Assembly (NCBI GenBank): GCA_050943475.1
Contig: JBMNPF010000004.1
Coordinates: 1-64,000, forward strand
Origin: Metaruminococcus_A sp050943475
Lineage (GTDB): Bacteria; Bacillota; Clostridia; Oscillospirales; Ruminococcaceae
DNA length: 64,000 nt
Direction: 5' to 3'
This document shows, in pieces, positions 23,577 to 35,400 of the stretch. The first letter of the stretch is position 1, and each line of letters starts with the position of its first letter. The notes below the pieces were generated by a model. It made no database searches, had not been told where the DNA came from, and was given only the letters and a program-made list of their open reading frames with translations. A program made the translations under genes and the position numbers.

Positions 23577-24619
23577 ACAACCGTATTGAATTGATTGAAC
23601 GCATGGCCAAAGGGTATACCCCCACACCACAGGAACTGGCTCTGCTGACTTCCTGCGCAGACCCCACCGTACTCGCCCGGCTGTACCAAACAGCGGATGA
23701 GATACGCAAAACCCACTGCGGTGACGCTGTGCAAGTACGCGCCATCATTGAATTTTCCAACTACTGCCGCTGTGAATGCGCCTATTGCGGCCTCCACGCG
23801 GGCAACCGGCAGGTCAAACGCTACCGGATGAGCGGGGAAGAAATTCTCGCGGCGGCAAAAGAAGCGGTGGAGTCCGGGTACCAAACCGTCATCCTCCAAA
23901 GCGGGGAGGATTTATCCTATACCGCAGAGGAAATTGGCCGTCTGGTGCGGGAAATTAAGGCAATGGGGAAGGTCGCCGTCACCTTGAGCTGTGGTGAACG
24001 CCCGTTTGCAGATTATGCTTTCTGGCGCCGGTGCGGGGCGGATCGTTACCTCATTAAGCACGAGATTTCCGACCCAGAAATCTACAACCGGTACCATCCG
24101 CACAGCACCTTTCAGAACCGGATTGCCTGCCAGGCCGAGCTGTACCGGCTGGGCTATGAACTGGGTGGCGGCTTTATGACCGGACTGCCCGGCCAAACTC
24201 CGCTGATTTTGGCGAACGATCTGCTTTTGCTCCAGCGAATGAAGGTCGCAATGGCAGGAATCGGCCCCTATATCTGTCATGGGGATACCGCGCTGCGCGG
24301 CAATCCGGACGGCGATCCGGCCCTCACCCTACGGGTGGTTGCGCTGGCGCGGCTGCTGCTGCCGAATGCCAACCTCCCCTCCACCACCGCGCTCAACGTC
24401 AAAGGCGGGCTGCAAAACGCTCTCCACTGCGGTGCTAACGTCATTATGCAGAAGGCAACACCTTTCCGGTACCGGGCGCTGTACGACATTTATCCCGGAC
24501 GGAACAGCAAGGATATTCCGTTGCAGGAACAGTTCGCCGCCCTGCGGGAACAGCTCGCGGTGCTCGGTCGCACCATTTATGGCGACAAAACGCCGCTGTC
24601 GTCCAAGACCGATGGATAA
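23573..24619 (+). CDS. hydE: [FeFe]-hydrogenase H-cluster radical SAM maturase HydE
   Basis: 348 residues from a TTG start overlapping the preceding stop codon. The radical SAM motif CX3CX2C is in NYCRCECAYCGLHAGN (residues about 64-71). Other conserved parts are YRMSGEEILAAAKEAVESGYQTVILQSGEDLSY, HEISDPEIYNRYHP and PYICHGDTALRG. HydE works with HydG and HydF to build the 2Fe subcluster of the H-cluster, probably supplying the dithiomethylamine ligand or processing the HydG product. All the other maturases are encoded downstream. Confidence 0.96.
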   Translation: MNNRIELIERMAKGYTPTPQELALLTSCADPTVLARLYQTADEIRKTHCGDAVQVRAIIEFSNYCRCECAYCGLHAGNRQVKRYRMSGEEILAAAKEAVESGYQTVILQSGEDLSYTAEEIGRLVREIKAMGKVAVTLSCGERPFADYAFWRRCGADRYLIKHEISDPEIYNRYHPHSTFQNRIACQAELYRLGYELGGGFMTGLPGQTPLILANDLLLLQRMKVAMAGIGPYICHGDTALRGNPDGDPALTLRVVALARLLLPNANLPSTTALNVKGGLQNALHCGANVIMQKATPFRYRALYDIYPGRNSKDIPLQEQFAALREQLAVLGRTIYGDKTPLSSKTDG

Positions 24620-24868
24620 ACCATAAGAAATTCATTCGCGTGTCTTGCAGCGGTTTCGCTGCACAGTATCTGTCTTACAATCCAGCTTTTGCGGGGATTC
24701 CCGCACAGCCAAATTTTTGCCGGTGTTTTCCGGCAGCAAACAGGAGAATCAGCAAACAAATTCCGGAAAAGATCCGGCACGTCGGATACAGGCGCACCAT
24801 ATCGATTCAACCTTTATCCAGACGGGCAAAAACATTCCGGTCACTTTAGAAATGGAGATGCAAAAATC

Positions 24869-26299
24869 ATGGCAAATATAAAATACGACCCTAAATCCTC
24901 GGTTGCAGAAGAGTTCATCAACGACCAGGAGATTTTAAATACCATTGAATACGCAAAAGCGAACAAATCCAACCGTGAGCTGATTTTTTCGCTCATCGAG
25001 CGGGCAAAGGACTGCAAGGGGCTGACCCATCGGGAAGCCGCAGTGCTGCTGGAATGCGACATTCCAGAGGCAAACGAGGCAATGAAAGAGGTTGCTATGA
25101 GCATTAAACAACAGCTGTACGGCAACCGCATTGTCATGTTCGCTCCGCTCTATTTGTCAAACTACTGTGTGAACGGCTGTACTTACTGTCCATATCATTA
25201 TAAAAACAAACACATTCCGCGCAAAAAGCTGACCCAGGAGGAAATCAAAAACGAGGTCATCGCTTTGCAGGATATGGGCCATAAACGCCTCGCCATCGAA
25301 TCCGGCGAAGATCCGGTCAACAACCCCATCGAGTACATCCTTGAGAGCATCAAGACCATTTACAGCATCAAGCATAAAAATGGCGCCATCCGCCGGGTCA
25401 ACGTCAACATTGCGGCAACCACAGTGGAAAACTACCGCAAGCTCAAGGAAGCCGGAATTGGCACCTATATTCTTTTCCAGGAAACCTACAACAAGAAAAA
25501 CTATGAGCTGCTTCATCCTACAGGACCAAAACACAACTACGCTTACCATACCGAAGCGATGGACCGTGCAATGGAAGGCGGAATTGATGACGTCGGCATC
25601 GGCGTTTTGTTTGGGCTTGAAATGTACCGTTACGATTTTGTCGGCCTTTTGATGCACGCGGAGCATCTGGAAGCGGCAAAGGGGGTTGGCCCACACACCA
25701 TCAGCGTGCCGCGCATCTGCCCGGCGGACGACATCGACAAGGCGGACTTCAAAAACGCCGTCCCGGATGAGATGTTCGAAAAAATCGTCGCCGTCATCCG
25801 CATTGCGGTGCCCTACACCGGCATGATCATTTCCACCCGTGAATCCAAAGCGACCCGCGAGAAGGTGCTCAAGCTGGGCATTTCCCAAATCAGTGGCGGT
25901 TCCCGCACCAGCGTCGGCGGCTATGTTGAGCCGGAACCGGAGGACGAAAACTCCGCCCAGTTCGACATCAGCGACACCCGTACCCTCGATGAAGTAGTGG
26001 GTTGGCTCATCGACCTCGGGCACATTCCCAGCTTCTGCACCGCCTGCTACCGCGAAGGCCGCACCGGTGACCGGTTCATGCAGCTCTGCAAATCCGGCCA
26101 GATCGCCAACTGCTGCCAGCCCAACGCCCTTATGACCCTGCGCGAATACCTGGATGACTACGCTTCGGAGGACACCCGCAAAAAAGGCCTTGCCCTGATG
26201 AATGTCGAGGTTGAGAAAATCCCGAGTGAAAAGGTACGCGCCATTGCAAAACAGCACATCAATGACATTGACGGCGGCATGCGTGATTTCCGCTTCTAA
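24869..26299 (+). CDS. hydG: [FeFe]-hydrogenase H-cluster radical SAM maturase HydG
   Basis: 476 residues, the usual length. The N-terminal radical SAM cluster is CX3CX2C in SNYCVNGCTYCPYHYKN. Other signature parts are ESGEDPVNNPIEYIL, LFQETYNKKNYELLHPTGPKHNY and RICPADDIDKADF. The C-terminal auxiliary cluster motif is in FCTACYREGRTGDRFMQLCKSGQIANCCQPNAL. HydG cleaves tyrosine to deliver CO and CN- as an Fe synthon. The start MANIKYDPKSS at 24869 follows GGAG. About 250 bases separate it from hydE without a visible terminator. Confidence 0.97.
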   Translation: MANIKYDPKSSVAEEFINDQEILNTIEYAKANKSNRELIFSLIERAKDCKGLTHREAAVLLECDIPEANEAMKEVAMSIKQQLYGNRIVMFAPLYLSNYCVNGCTYCPYHYKNKHIPRKKLTQEEIKNEVIALQDMGHKRLAIESGEDPVNNPIEYILESIKTIYSIKHKNGAIRRVNVNIAATTVENYRKLKEAGIGTYILFQETYNKKNYELLHPTGPKHNYAYHTEAMDRAMEGGIDDVGIGVLFGLEMYRYDFVGLLMHAEHLEAAKGVGPHTISVPRICPADDIDKADFKNAVPDEMFEKIVAVIRIAVPYTGMIISTRESKATREKVLKLGISQISGGSRTSVGGYVEPEPEDENSAQFDISDTRTLDEVVGWLIDLGHIPSFCTACYREGRTGDRFMQLCKSGQIANCCQPNALMTLREYLDDYASEDTRKKGLALMNVEVEKIPSEKVRAIAKQHINDIDGGMRDFRF

Positions 26300-26315
26300 G
26301 TAACAGGAGGCTTTC

Positions 26316-27500
26316 ATGGCAACCTTAAATGAAACCCCAACCGCAAACCGGCTGCATATTGCATTCTTTGGCCGCACCAACAGCGGCAAATCCACCCTCA
26401 TCAATACCCTGACCGGGCAGAACATTTCTCTGGTCTCGCCGATTTCCGGCACTACTACCGACCCGGTGAGCAAGGCAATGGAGCTGCTTCCCATCGGTCC
26501 GGTCGTCCTCATTGATACTGCCGGGCTGGACGACACCAGTGAACTCGGCCCCATGCGTATCCAGAAGTCGATGGAGGTCATCGGCAAGACCGATCTCGCG
26601 GTGCTGGTCATTCCCTCCACGCAGAAAGAGCTTGCTTTGGAACAAAAGCTCATTGTCCGGTTCCGTGAGACCAAAACTCCAGTGATTGCGGTCTGCAATC
26701 TCATCAACAACGAGCCGCCGCAGTGGCAGCCGGAGGTTCTCGGCATACCGTTTCTCACCCTTGACGCCCGGCAGTCGGATCAAATAGCTGCACTCAAAGG
26801 GCTTATCATTGAGCATGCGGATTTTGATTTTGAATCCCCATCCCTGTGCGGGGATTTGGTCAAGGCGGGCGATACCGTTGTCCTCGTCATGCCGCAGGAC
26901 ATTCAGGCGCCTAAGGGGCGGCTTATTCTGCCACAGGTGCAGGTCACGCGGGACCTGCTCGACCTTAAATGCCGGGTGGTAAGCGTGCTCACAAACGACC
27001 TCGCCCCAATGCTCAAGCTGCTGACCACACCTCCCGCCCTCGTAATTACCGACTCGCAGGTGTTCTCCATTGTCAACAAGGTGGTGCCGCCGGAAATCCC
27101 GCTCACATCGTTTTCCATCCTCATGGCGAAATTCAAGGGGGATATCCATGAAATGGTGCGCGGTGCACGCGCCATCGCTTCTCTCCACTCTGGGGATAAG
27201 GTGCTCATTATGGAAGCCTGCACCCACCACGCCCTCAAAGGAGACATCGCGCGCGAAAAACTACCGAGCTGGTTAAACAACTATGCCGGCGGCGGACTGC
27301 AAATCGACGCTTTTTCCGGCACGGGTTTTCCGGAGAATATCGGGGACTACAAGCTGGTGATCCACTGCGGCGGCTGTATGCTCAACCGCAAAGGGATGCT
27401 CACCAAAATTGGTATGGCGGAACGTGCAGGTGTCCCGATGACCAATTTTGGCACTGCCATCGCCTTCATGAACGGCATACTCGACCGAGTTGTTTATTAA
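26316..27500 (+). CDS. hydF: [FeFe]-hydrogenase H-cluster maturation GTPase HydF
   Basis: 394 residues. The G domain has P-loop FGRTNSGKST, DTAGLDD and NLIN. A dimerisation domain and a C-terminal iron-sulfur domain follow, with EACTHHALKGDIAREKLP and VIHCGGCMLNRKGM, whose Cys-His-Cys-Cys residues bind the cluster that carries the 2Fe precursor to apo-hydrogenase. AGGAGG precedes the ATG, 16 bases after hydG. Last gene of the maturation operon, followed by a terminator. No structural hydrogenase is linked here, but two are encoded at 58.9-63.3 kb. Confidence 0.96.
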   Translation: MATLNETPTANRLHIAFFGRTNSGKSTLINTLTGQNISLVSPISGTTTDPVSKAMELLPIGPVVLIDTAGLDDTSELGPMRIQKSMEVIGKTDLAVLVIPSTQKELALEQKLIVRFRETKTPVIAVCNLINNEPPQWQPEVLGIPFLTLDARQSDQIAALKGLIIEHADFDFESPSLCGDLVKAGDTVVLVMPQDIQAPKGRLILPQVQVTRDLLDLKCRVVSVLTNDLAPMLKLLTTPPALVITDSQVFSIVNKVVPPEIPLTSFSILMAKFKGDIHEMVRGARAIASLHSGDKVLIMEACTHHALKGDIAREKLPSWLNNYAGGGLQIDAFSGTGFPENIGDYKLVIHCGGCMLNRKGMLTKIGMAERAGVPMTNFGTAIAFMNGILDRVVY

Positions 27501-27546
27501 ACCGGCCCATGCACCGTTTTTCATCCAGCCCTAGAATCAATACAAT

Positions 27547-27584
27547 AAAAAGGAAGCTGTAAAATAAATACAGCTTCCTTTTTT
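27547..27584. terminator. intrinsic terminator of the hyd maturation operon
   Basis: A 14-bp stem (27547-27560 with 27570-27584) flanked by A and T runs, so it can work in both directions. Confidence 0.85.
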
Positions 27585-27831
27585 AGCCTGCTTTTGTAAG
27601 AGCTTTCGTCCTTTTCTCTGAATTTCAATGGGAGCGATCTCAAAAAAGCTCTTGTACTCATATATTGTTCATTTTCTGAATCTTTACTTATTCCTTCAGA
27701 ATTATCTATAATATTCAAACAAACTCTTCCGCATTTCTTTTTTTATCAAAAATTCAGATCGTAGCCTTACAAAAAGAAAGCGCATTTCAACCAAACCGGA
27801 AACTTCAAAAAACAAAAATACCTTTTTATAC

Positions 27832-27860
27832 TTGCCCGAAAATGGTACGAATGGTATAAT
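27832..27860 (+). promoter_or_regulatory. sigma-A promoter of a short transcript
   Basis: TTGCCC (27832-27837), 17-base spacer, TATAAT (27855-27860). A strong hairpin terminator begins about 10 bases after the predicted start site and no gene lies between. Confidence 0.5.
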
Positions 27861-27877
27861 AAAAAGAGTTGGAATAG

Positions 27878-27914
27878 AAAAAAGCAGGCCCTGTTCCCCG
27901 AGGCCTGCTTTTTC
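27878..27914. terminator. bidirectional intrinsic terminator
   Basis: AAAAAAGCAGGCC (27878-27890) pairs with GGCCTGCTTTTT (27902-27913). With the promoter at 27832 it would define an RNA of about 48 bases. Confidence 0.75.
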
Positions 27915-28130
27915 TTGAAAATAGCGGTTGTGTTTGGTGTATTTTTTGTTGAAATGTTGCAGTAAATAGTGGATTGTGTCCTGAGTTCATTCAATGTTCG
28001 CTACAGATTGTGGTTTGTGAATATGGAAAAGGATGATGAAGGATATGTTGCGCAAAGCAAAAAATATGTAGCGGGATCGTTACCGGAGGCGCACAACCAG
28101 TTTGCTATTCTCAGCCAATAAACTCGTATC

Positions 28131-28199
28131 TTTACTTACTCATTTATTATGCTATAATAATAACAGATTGATTCTATAATTTCTTATATTATTATAGAA
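28131..28199 (+). promoter_or_regulatory. promoter region and inverted repeat upstream of the AraC regulator
   Basis: A TATAAT box at 28153-28158 has a TTTACT-like element about 15-16 bases upstream. Downstream lies a perfect 9-bp inverted repeat TTCTATAAT/ATTATAGAA (28172-28180, 28191-28199) with a 10-base spacer, 40 bases before the start codon. It is a candidate operator for autoregulation. Confidence 0.45.
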
Positions 28200-28236
28200 A
28201 AATATAATACGATTCTGTCAATCTGGGAGGTCAGGC

Positions 28237-29148
28237 ATGAAAAACATTCGTAGAAGGTTTGAACAGCCACATGGCACACCGGATTTTCCCGTCCGCGTAT
28301 TCTCACTCAACAGCATCGGTGTGGAAGGCGTCACCTTTTGCAATTGGCACAGCGACCATGAAATTATTTACGTGGAAAAAGGCGAGATTGAATTTCACGT
28401 TGATTCCTTGCACACCACCCTGTATGAAGGCCAGTGCGCCATTGTTGACGGCGAGCGCATTCATCACCTGCGGTATAAAAACCGCAGCATTGGATTGGGA
28501 TATATTATCTGGTTTGATCCGGGCATCGTCAGCCTCAGCGGAAGTGAACGGTGCCAAAAACAATACATTAGCCCGCTGCTCGGCGGAAAGTACCAAATCC
28601 AAGAGGTATTTACCGGTGCGAGCGAAGCCGAACAGCGCATCATCAACAGTGTAACTTCTATTCACGATCTCTTTGCAGAACAAACGCCCGGTTTTGAACT
28701 AAAGGTGATTGCAGAGCTGCTCTCTATTCTTTATGAGGCGGTTGCCAATCATTACTATCATCCCAGCCTCGGTATGCCGGCTACTCCGGCCTATGAGCAA
28801 AGTGAGCGCCTTAAACGGGTTTTCACCTATATCGACGAGCATTACAGCGAGCGCATTTATGTTTCCGATCTTGCCAACGTCCTCAGCATGAGCACTGACA
28901 ACTTCTTTAAATATTTTAAAGAATTTACCCAGATGACCCCTACCGAATACATCAACCATTACCGTATTGGGCAGGCGGAAAATCTGCTCAAAACCACCGA
29001 TCTACCGGTTACCGATATTTCGCTTTCCACCGGTTTTGATAATGTCAGTTACTTTATTAAAACCTTTAAAAAACTAATGGGAATTACGCCAAACCGTTAT
29101 CGTAAAGCAAACGAAATGGCGGAACCGTTGGAAGAAGAACTCCCATAA
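28237..29148 (+). CDS. AraC-family transcriptional regulator with cupin sensor domain
   Basis: 303 residues. Residues about 20-150 form an AraC-type cupin ligand-binding domain (NWHSDHEIIYVEKGEIEFHVD). Residues about 195-295 form the double HTH (RVFTYIDEHYSERIYVSDLANVLSMSTDNFFKYFKEFTQMTPTEYINHYRIGQAENLL and GFDNVSYFIKTFKKLMGITPNRYRK). GGGAGG precedes the ATG. It lies directly upstream of, and parallel to, the peptide synthetase operon, so it is the best candidate for its pathway regulator. A terminator separates the two, so they are distinct transcripts. Confidence 0.9.
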   Translation: MKNIRRRFEQPHGTPDFPVRVFSLNSIGVEGVTFCNWHSDHEIIYVEKGEIEFHVDSLHTTLYEGQCAIVDGERIHHLRYKNRSIGLGYIIWFDPGIVSLSGSERCQKQYISPLLGGKYQIQEVFTGASEAEQRIINSVTSIHDLFAEQTPGFELKVIAELLSILYEAVANHYYHPSLGMPATPAYEQSERLKRVFTYIDEHYSERIYVSDLANVLSMSTDNFFKYFKEFTQMTPTEYINHYRIGQAENLLKTTDLPVTDISLSTGFDNVSYFIKTFKKLMGITPNRYRKANEMAEPLEEELP

Positions 29149-29170
29149 CCCATATATTTTATATTTTGTG

Positions 29171-29211
29171 GCGCACACAGGTACAGAATCAAGCCTGTGT
29201 GCGCTTTCTTT
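29171..29211 (+). terminator. intrinsic terminator of the AraC gene
   Basis: A perfect 11-bp stem GCGCACACAGG/CCTGTGTGCGC (29171-29181, 29194-29204) then TTTCTTTT. Confidence 0.85.
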
Positions 29212-29325
29212 TCACATTTAATGTAAATACAAGCCAACATTTTAATTTCAAACAACTATTTGGCAAAATTTGCCTGAATGCAACCGAATATAGACATAAA
29301 ATTCATGTTTTTTCTACAAAATTCC

Positions 29326-29354
29326 TTGCTTTTATGACCCAAACAGAGTATAAA
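29326..29354 (+). promoter_or_regulatory. promoter of the peptide synthetase operon
   Basis: TTGCTT (29326-29331), 17-base spacer, TATAAA (29349-29354), 85 bases before the synthetase start codon. Confidence 0.55.
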
Positions 29355-29438
29355 TATAAATGTATACTTTTTTCTCGACAAATACCGTTCAAAAAGAATT
29401 GGTTCTTGGTTTTTTCATCATTTTTGGAGTCGTAAAGG

Positions 29439-32400
29439 ATGTGTGATCCAGTGCCCGACACGGCAAATAATCTTTTTCCGCTGTCGTTTAGCCAGCAGAA
29501 TATCTGGAACCTGGAACAGGCATACCCGGGAACCTCAATTAACCATATCAGTACGACGATACGCGTAGAAGGCCGCGTGGATTTTCTGCTCTTGCAGCAA
29601 AGCATTCAACTGGTTTTAAAAGCGGACGCTACCCTGCGCACCCGGATTGTTCTTAAAGGGCAGAGTCCGTTTCAATATATCGTGCCATTTTCGGAGGAAT
29701 CCTTCCCGGTTTACGATTTTTCCAACACCAGCGAACAAGGATTTCACAGTTTTGAAGCCGCAATAACCCGTGAAAGTTTGCCCATTTTGGAGGGGCCGCT
29801 TTATCGATTCGCACTGTTTCGCATCGGAGAAAATTCCGGCGGTATTGTTGTCAAGCTGCACCATATTATTTCGGACGGCTGGTCCCAAATGTTGCTGTGT
29901 AACCGCATTGGGCAGGCGTACCTGAAGCTTCTTTCGGGAGAGGAAGCTACTGTGGAGCCAGTACCAAGCTATCAACTCCATGTCGAGGAGGAACAGCAGT
30001 ACCTTGCTTCCCGTAGCTATGAAAAGGATCGTATTTACTGGGAAAAAATTTTGCAGTCATCTGGGGAATCTTCGGTCATCAAAACAGTCAACAGTGCCGC
30101 TGTCAGTCCAGTGGGGTGCCGCAGCAGTTTCCAACTGCCTCAGACCCTCAATCATGCAATTTACTCCTTTTGCGCCAAACACCGCGTAGCACCTTTTGCC
30201 GTGTTGTATATGGCTCTCGCCATTTATTTTAAGCGCATTGGCGGGACGGATCGTTTTACCATCGGCGTTCCCATTGTAAACCGAACCAATTTTACCATGA
30301 AGCAGTGTACCGGCATGTTTGTCAGCACCCTGCCTTTTTTGAGTGAAATAAACGACGAATGGAGTCTGGAACAGCTCAATCTCAAGCTAATGGAGACCTG
30401 GTACGAGCTGCTGCGGCACCAGCGTTTTCCGTTGGCGCACATTACAGCAATGACCGAGCGGCAGGACAGCCGCATGTTTCATATTGCGCTTTCTTACCAG
30501 GACAGTGTTGTTTTTGAAAACCGGGATACCTCTGTTCTTTTTTCGGGCCGGTGGCACTACAGCGGTTATCAGGCCGAACAGCTTTGCATCCACTTAAGCA
30601 ATATGGAAAACCGGCGATGCTATTCGGTGGATTACGATTACCTCACCCAGTTTTTCTCAGAGGAGGAGATTGGCCAGCTCCATTTCCGGTTGATGAACAT
30701 CCTCAAAGAAGCCCTAAGCGAGCCGGAACGCCCTATCCACCGGCTTTCGGTGCTCAGCGCCGAAGAACATGAACAGGTGCTGTATACCTTTAACCACCAC
30801 CCTGCTCAGTTGGAGGAGACCGGAGTTTACCCTGTTTTTGCAGATGTCGTACGGGAGCATCCCAACCGGGTTGCCGCTATCTGCGGCGGAATACGTCTGA
30901 CCTATCAGACTCTGGAACAGCAGGCCGCCGGCCTTGCCAGCCAAATGGAAACAAATGGAGAAGAAACGGTGGCGGCCATTTTGCTGCCGCGCGGCTTTTC
31001 CCTGTTCCGGGCGCTGATTGGCGCGCTCCACGCCGGATGCGCCTACCTTTTCATTTCCCCCGATCTCCCGCTGCGCCGCATTGAGGAGATCCTTTCCCAA
31101 AGCGGGGCGCGGTATCTCATCTCCTGCGGAAGTATACTGGAAAAAGTCCGGGAGCTTTCCTATGACGGTACTATTCTTGACATTGATACCGCTCCCACAC
31201 AGTCTGGTACGCCCGCCGCCGTGGCCGGCCCGGAGGATCTTGCATACCTGGTTTACACCTCTGGCAGCACCGGAAAACCCAAAGGGGTAGAAATTACCCA
31301 GCGTTCCCTGCTCAACTTCGCGCAGGCTATGCGGCCCTATTACGGCAAGGGAGCTGTGCTCTCGGTTTGCAGCACTGGGTTTGACGCCTTTGTGATTGAG
31401 AGCATTGCCGCACTGCTCAACGGGCGTACTGTCATCCTGCCGACTGAGGAGGAACTGGAGTCCCCGCGTCAGCTTGCAAGGCTTATCACCGGTTTTGCCG
31501 CCGGATTTCTCTCGGTAACGCCATCTCGGCTTGCAGCCTTTTTAAAAGAGCCGGCTTTCCGCCACGCAATGCGTGGAATGGAGAGCATTGTCTGCGGTGG
31601 AGAGGATTTTCCCGCCAGCCTGTTAAAACAGTTGGAGCGCTGTACACCAGCTCAAATTTACAACCAATACGGCCCCTCTGAAGCAACCGTCGGTGTTTCG
31701 ATAAAACAGCTTAATCATTGCACCCGGATAACCGCGGGGGCGCCGCTGCCCAACTGCAAGCTCTACGTGCTTGACCGCTGGATGAACCCTCTTCCCATTG
31801 GTGTATATGGTAAACTTTACATTGGCGGGGCCTGTGTGGCGCGGGGTTACCGTGCTGCGCCGGATTTAACTGCGCAAAGTTTTTTGGAAAATCCTTTCGA
31901 AACCGGGGAACGCCTCTACGATACCGGCGACATCGCCTGCTGGACCCCGGAGGGGGAAATCCGGCTGGCCGGCCGATCGGACAGCCAGGTCAAGCTGCGT
32001 GGCCTGCGAATTGAGCTGCAGGAAGTTTCGGCCTGCCTGCTTTCCCATCCGAAGGTCAAAGCGGCGGCGGCAAAGGTTTGCAGCGTCGGCGGGCAGGAAC
32101 TCCTTGCCGCCTATTACTGTTCGGATACTTCCCTCCCCGACACCGAACTGCTGGCCTTTGCCGCCGACTACCTGCCGCGGTATATGATTCCTGCCTGTCT
32201 CGTGCAACTGCCTGAGCTTCCCATGACCAGCAGCGGCAAGGTCGACGAAGCGCGTTTGCCGCCTCCAAATGTCAAAGACAGCGGCAGTTCCCAGCCGGAG
32301 ACGGCGCTGGAACAAGACATTCTGGCTATTTTCCGTCAGGTGCTGGAACAGCCTTCCCTTTCAGCAACCAGCGACTATTTTATGAATGGGGGCAATTCCC

Positions 32401-35400
32401 TCAACGCAATGGAATCGCTGAGCATTTTGCAGGATGAAACCGGTATACCGGTCCGTGTTTCACAGCTTTATGCCTGCCGCACAGCACGCCGCCTGGCGGA
32501 ACTGCTTGCTCAAAACGAAACTTCTACAGGCCATGCCAAACGAATGGCGTTGAAGCCTGCCCCGGTGCGCGCCCGTTATCCTCTTTCACCAGTTCAGCAG
32601 GGCATTTATGTAGAGCATTGTATGGATCCCTCCGGCTTTCTCTATCACATGCCAGGGGCCTTTGCCCTTTCTCAAATGCCGGACCTGATCCGATTGGAAC
32701 AAGCATTCCGGCAGCTGATTGCAGATGATGTCATCTTCCGCACTGCCTTCCTTTCGGATTCCGAAGGGGTCTATTCCGCTGTGCTGGAACAGGTGCCATT
32801 TTCGGTCACAGTGCTGAACGCGGATACCTTTGCGCAAGCATGCGCTGCCTTTTTAACCCCGTTTGAACTCATGGCTCCCCCGCTGCTGCATGCTGCTGTA
32901 TGGGAAGATCCAAGCGGGAAAGCCTTTTTGTTTTTGGATACCCACCACATTATCAGCGACGGACTGAGCACCCCGCTCCTGCTCAAGCGTCTTAACTGTT
33001 ATTACAATGGTACGGCGGCAGAGGTTCCTTTTTCTTTCTTGGATTATCTCTGCTCGCTTCCTACGACGGATGACGGACGGGACCAGCAATACTGGAAGGA
33101 ACACCTGAATCCGCTTCCAGAACCGCTTACCCTCCCGACCGATTTTCCGCGTTCACGCCAGTTTGACCATCGCGGCGCCCATCTTGACGTTTCTCTCTCC
33201 GAAAATGTGAGCCGTCAAATGGAGGAATACTGTCAAACAACAGGTTCTTCGCCTTACACCTTATTACTTGCCGCTTTTGGAGTGCTGCTCTCCGCCGTAT
33301 CCGGAAAGGAACGGCTGACCGTCGGCACGCCGGTTTCGGTGCGCACAGAGCCGGATTTGCAGGATATTTGCGGCCCGTTTATCCATACTTTGCCGGCTTG
33401 TCTGGCACCGGAACGCAGTCTTTCCGTTAAAGAGTATCTGCAGCGCGTACACGACGAAGTCACCGGTCTGCTCGACCACCGGGAAAGCGCACTGGAAGAC
33501 ATTGTTTCTGCGTTGTCTCTGCCGCGCAGCTTTTTCCAGAATCCATTGTTTCAGGTATCCCTTTCCATGCGACCCTTTGCGGTGGACACGCTCACCCTGC
33601 TCGGTGAAAGACTTGATTACCGTCCCATCGAAACAGGGCAGACCAAAACAGAGATGCACATTGAGGCTTACTTTGAAAACGGTATCTGCCATCTGGGCTT
33701 TGAGTACGCGGCAAGCCTGTTTTCCAAAGAAACCATTGCCTTTTACGGGCGTTGTATGCAGACGATTTTAAAAGAACTGCTTACCAATGATGCCAAAACA
33801 CTGGAGCAGCTTTCCCTGCTGTCCCCACAAGATGAATTTACCCTGCTGCGTCAGCCCAATCATTTGACGGCTCCTTACCTCAACCTGCCCATCCACCAAA
33901 TGATACAGCAGCAGGCACTCCTTGAACCAGATACGCCTGCCGTTATTTGGCATAACCAAACCACCACACGAGGCGCTCTTGAAGAACTTGCCTGCCGCTA
34001 TGCCGGGCAGCTTATAGCCGCTGGAATTCAGCCGGGGGAACGCATTGGCCTTGCCGTGCGCCGTACACCTGACCTTTTTGCCGCCATGCTCGGCATTCTC
34101 AAGGCGGGATGTGCGTACATCCCACTGCTCTCCTCCTATCCAGAGCAGCGGATAGACTACATGCTGGAGGCGGGCAGCGCACGTTTGGTCTACTGCGACC
34201 AGGTCTCACGCAGCGAATTACCTGACAGCATTCCCGCTCTGGTCATGGACCCCACGGCACTGCCTCTGCAAAAGGATATACCGGTCGGCAGCAACGATCT
34301 CATCCACATCATCTTCACCTCAGGATCCACAGGGCGCCCCAAAGGCGCCATGATACCCCACAGCGCCGTTTCCAACCTATTTTGTAGCATGCGGTCGCTT
34401 TTGGGCGATACAGACGGTCCTATTCTCTCCGCAGCTAACCAGGTGTTTGATATTTTTACCGCAGAAGGGCTCATTCCTCTTGGAATGGGCAAACCCATTA
34501 TTCTGTGTGATGAAGAGGAAATGCTGCTTCCCCGCCAAATAGCCGCTCTCATACAGCGTCACAAGGCTGCATGCATGCAGCTTACCGCTTCGCGCCTGCA
34601 AATGTGTCTGAGCAACAATGAATTCCGCTCCGCCGTTTCCGGACTCCAAATGATGATCATCGGCGGTGAATCAGCCTCTCCGCAGCTCATCAAAGCCTTT
34701 GCACAAGCCTGCAACGGGCGGCTGATTAATATGTATGGACCAACAGAAACAACGGTCAGCGCCACCATGAGCGAGCTGCGTCCTGACAAACCTGTCACCA
34801 TTGGACGCCCTATGCACAATACGCGGGTCTATATTTTAGATGAACACCAACGTCCTGTTCTGCCGACCGCCTGCGGTGAGCTCTATATTGCGGGCGAAGG
34901 GGTGGCAAAGGGCTATTCCGGGCGGCCTGACCTGACCGAAGCGGCTTTTCTGCCCGACCTTTACAGTCTCGGCCAGAAAATGTACCGGACAGGCGACCTT
35001 GGCCGCCTTCGGATTGACGGCTCCATTGATTTTCTGGGCCGCAGGGACGGGCAGCTTAAAATGAACGGGCAGCGGGTTGAAACCGGGGAGATTGAAAACG
35101 TCATGCTCGCCTCTGGCCTTGCGCTGCAGGCGGTTGTACTCCAGGAGAAGCATCCGGACGGCAGCAGCGGGCTTGTCGCTGTTTACATCCCGAAAAACAG
35201 CGCTGATCCTCAATCAATGGAAAATCATCTGCGCCGCCTGCTCCCAGCCTATATGATTCCAGGACGTATCATCCCGGTAGACTCCATGTCGGAAACTCCC
35301 AGCGGTAAAATTGACCGTCGTGCGCTGGAGTCACAATTTATCCGCGCCCATTCCCTTAACCTTTCTGGTGATGATTTGTCAGAACCTATATCTACTGTAC

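Noticed and set aside
25157..26758. 533-codon open frame on the minus strand
   Set aside because: It lies opposite hydG and hydF, whose products are unmistakable; it is a codon-bias shadow with no family features.
27521..27718. 65-codon minus-strand frame
   Set aside because: It runs through the hydF terminator hairpin and starts at a TTG with a poor ribosome-binding site.
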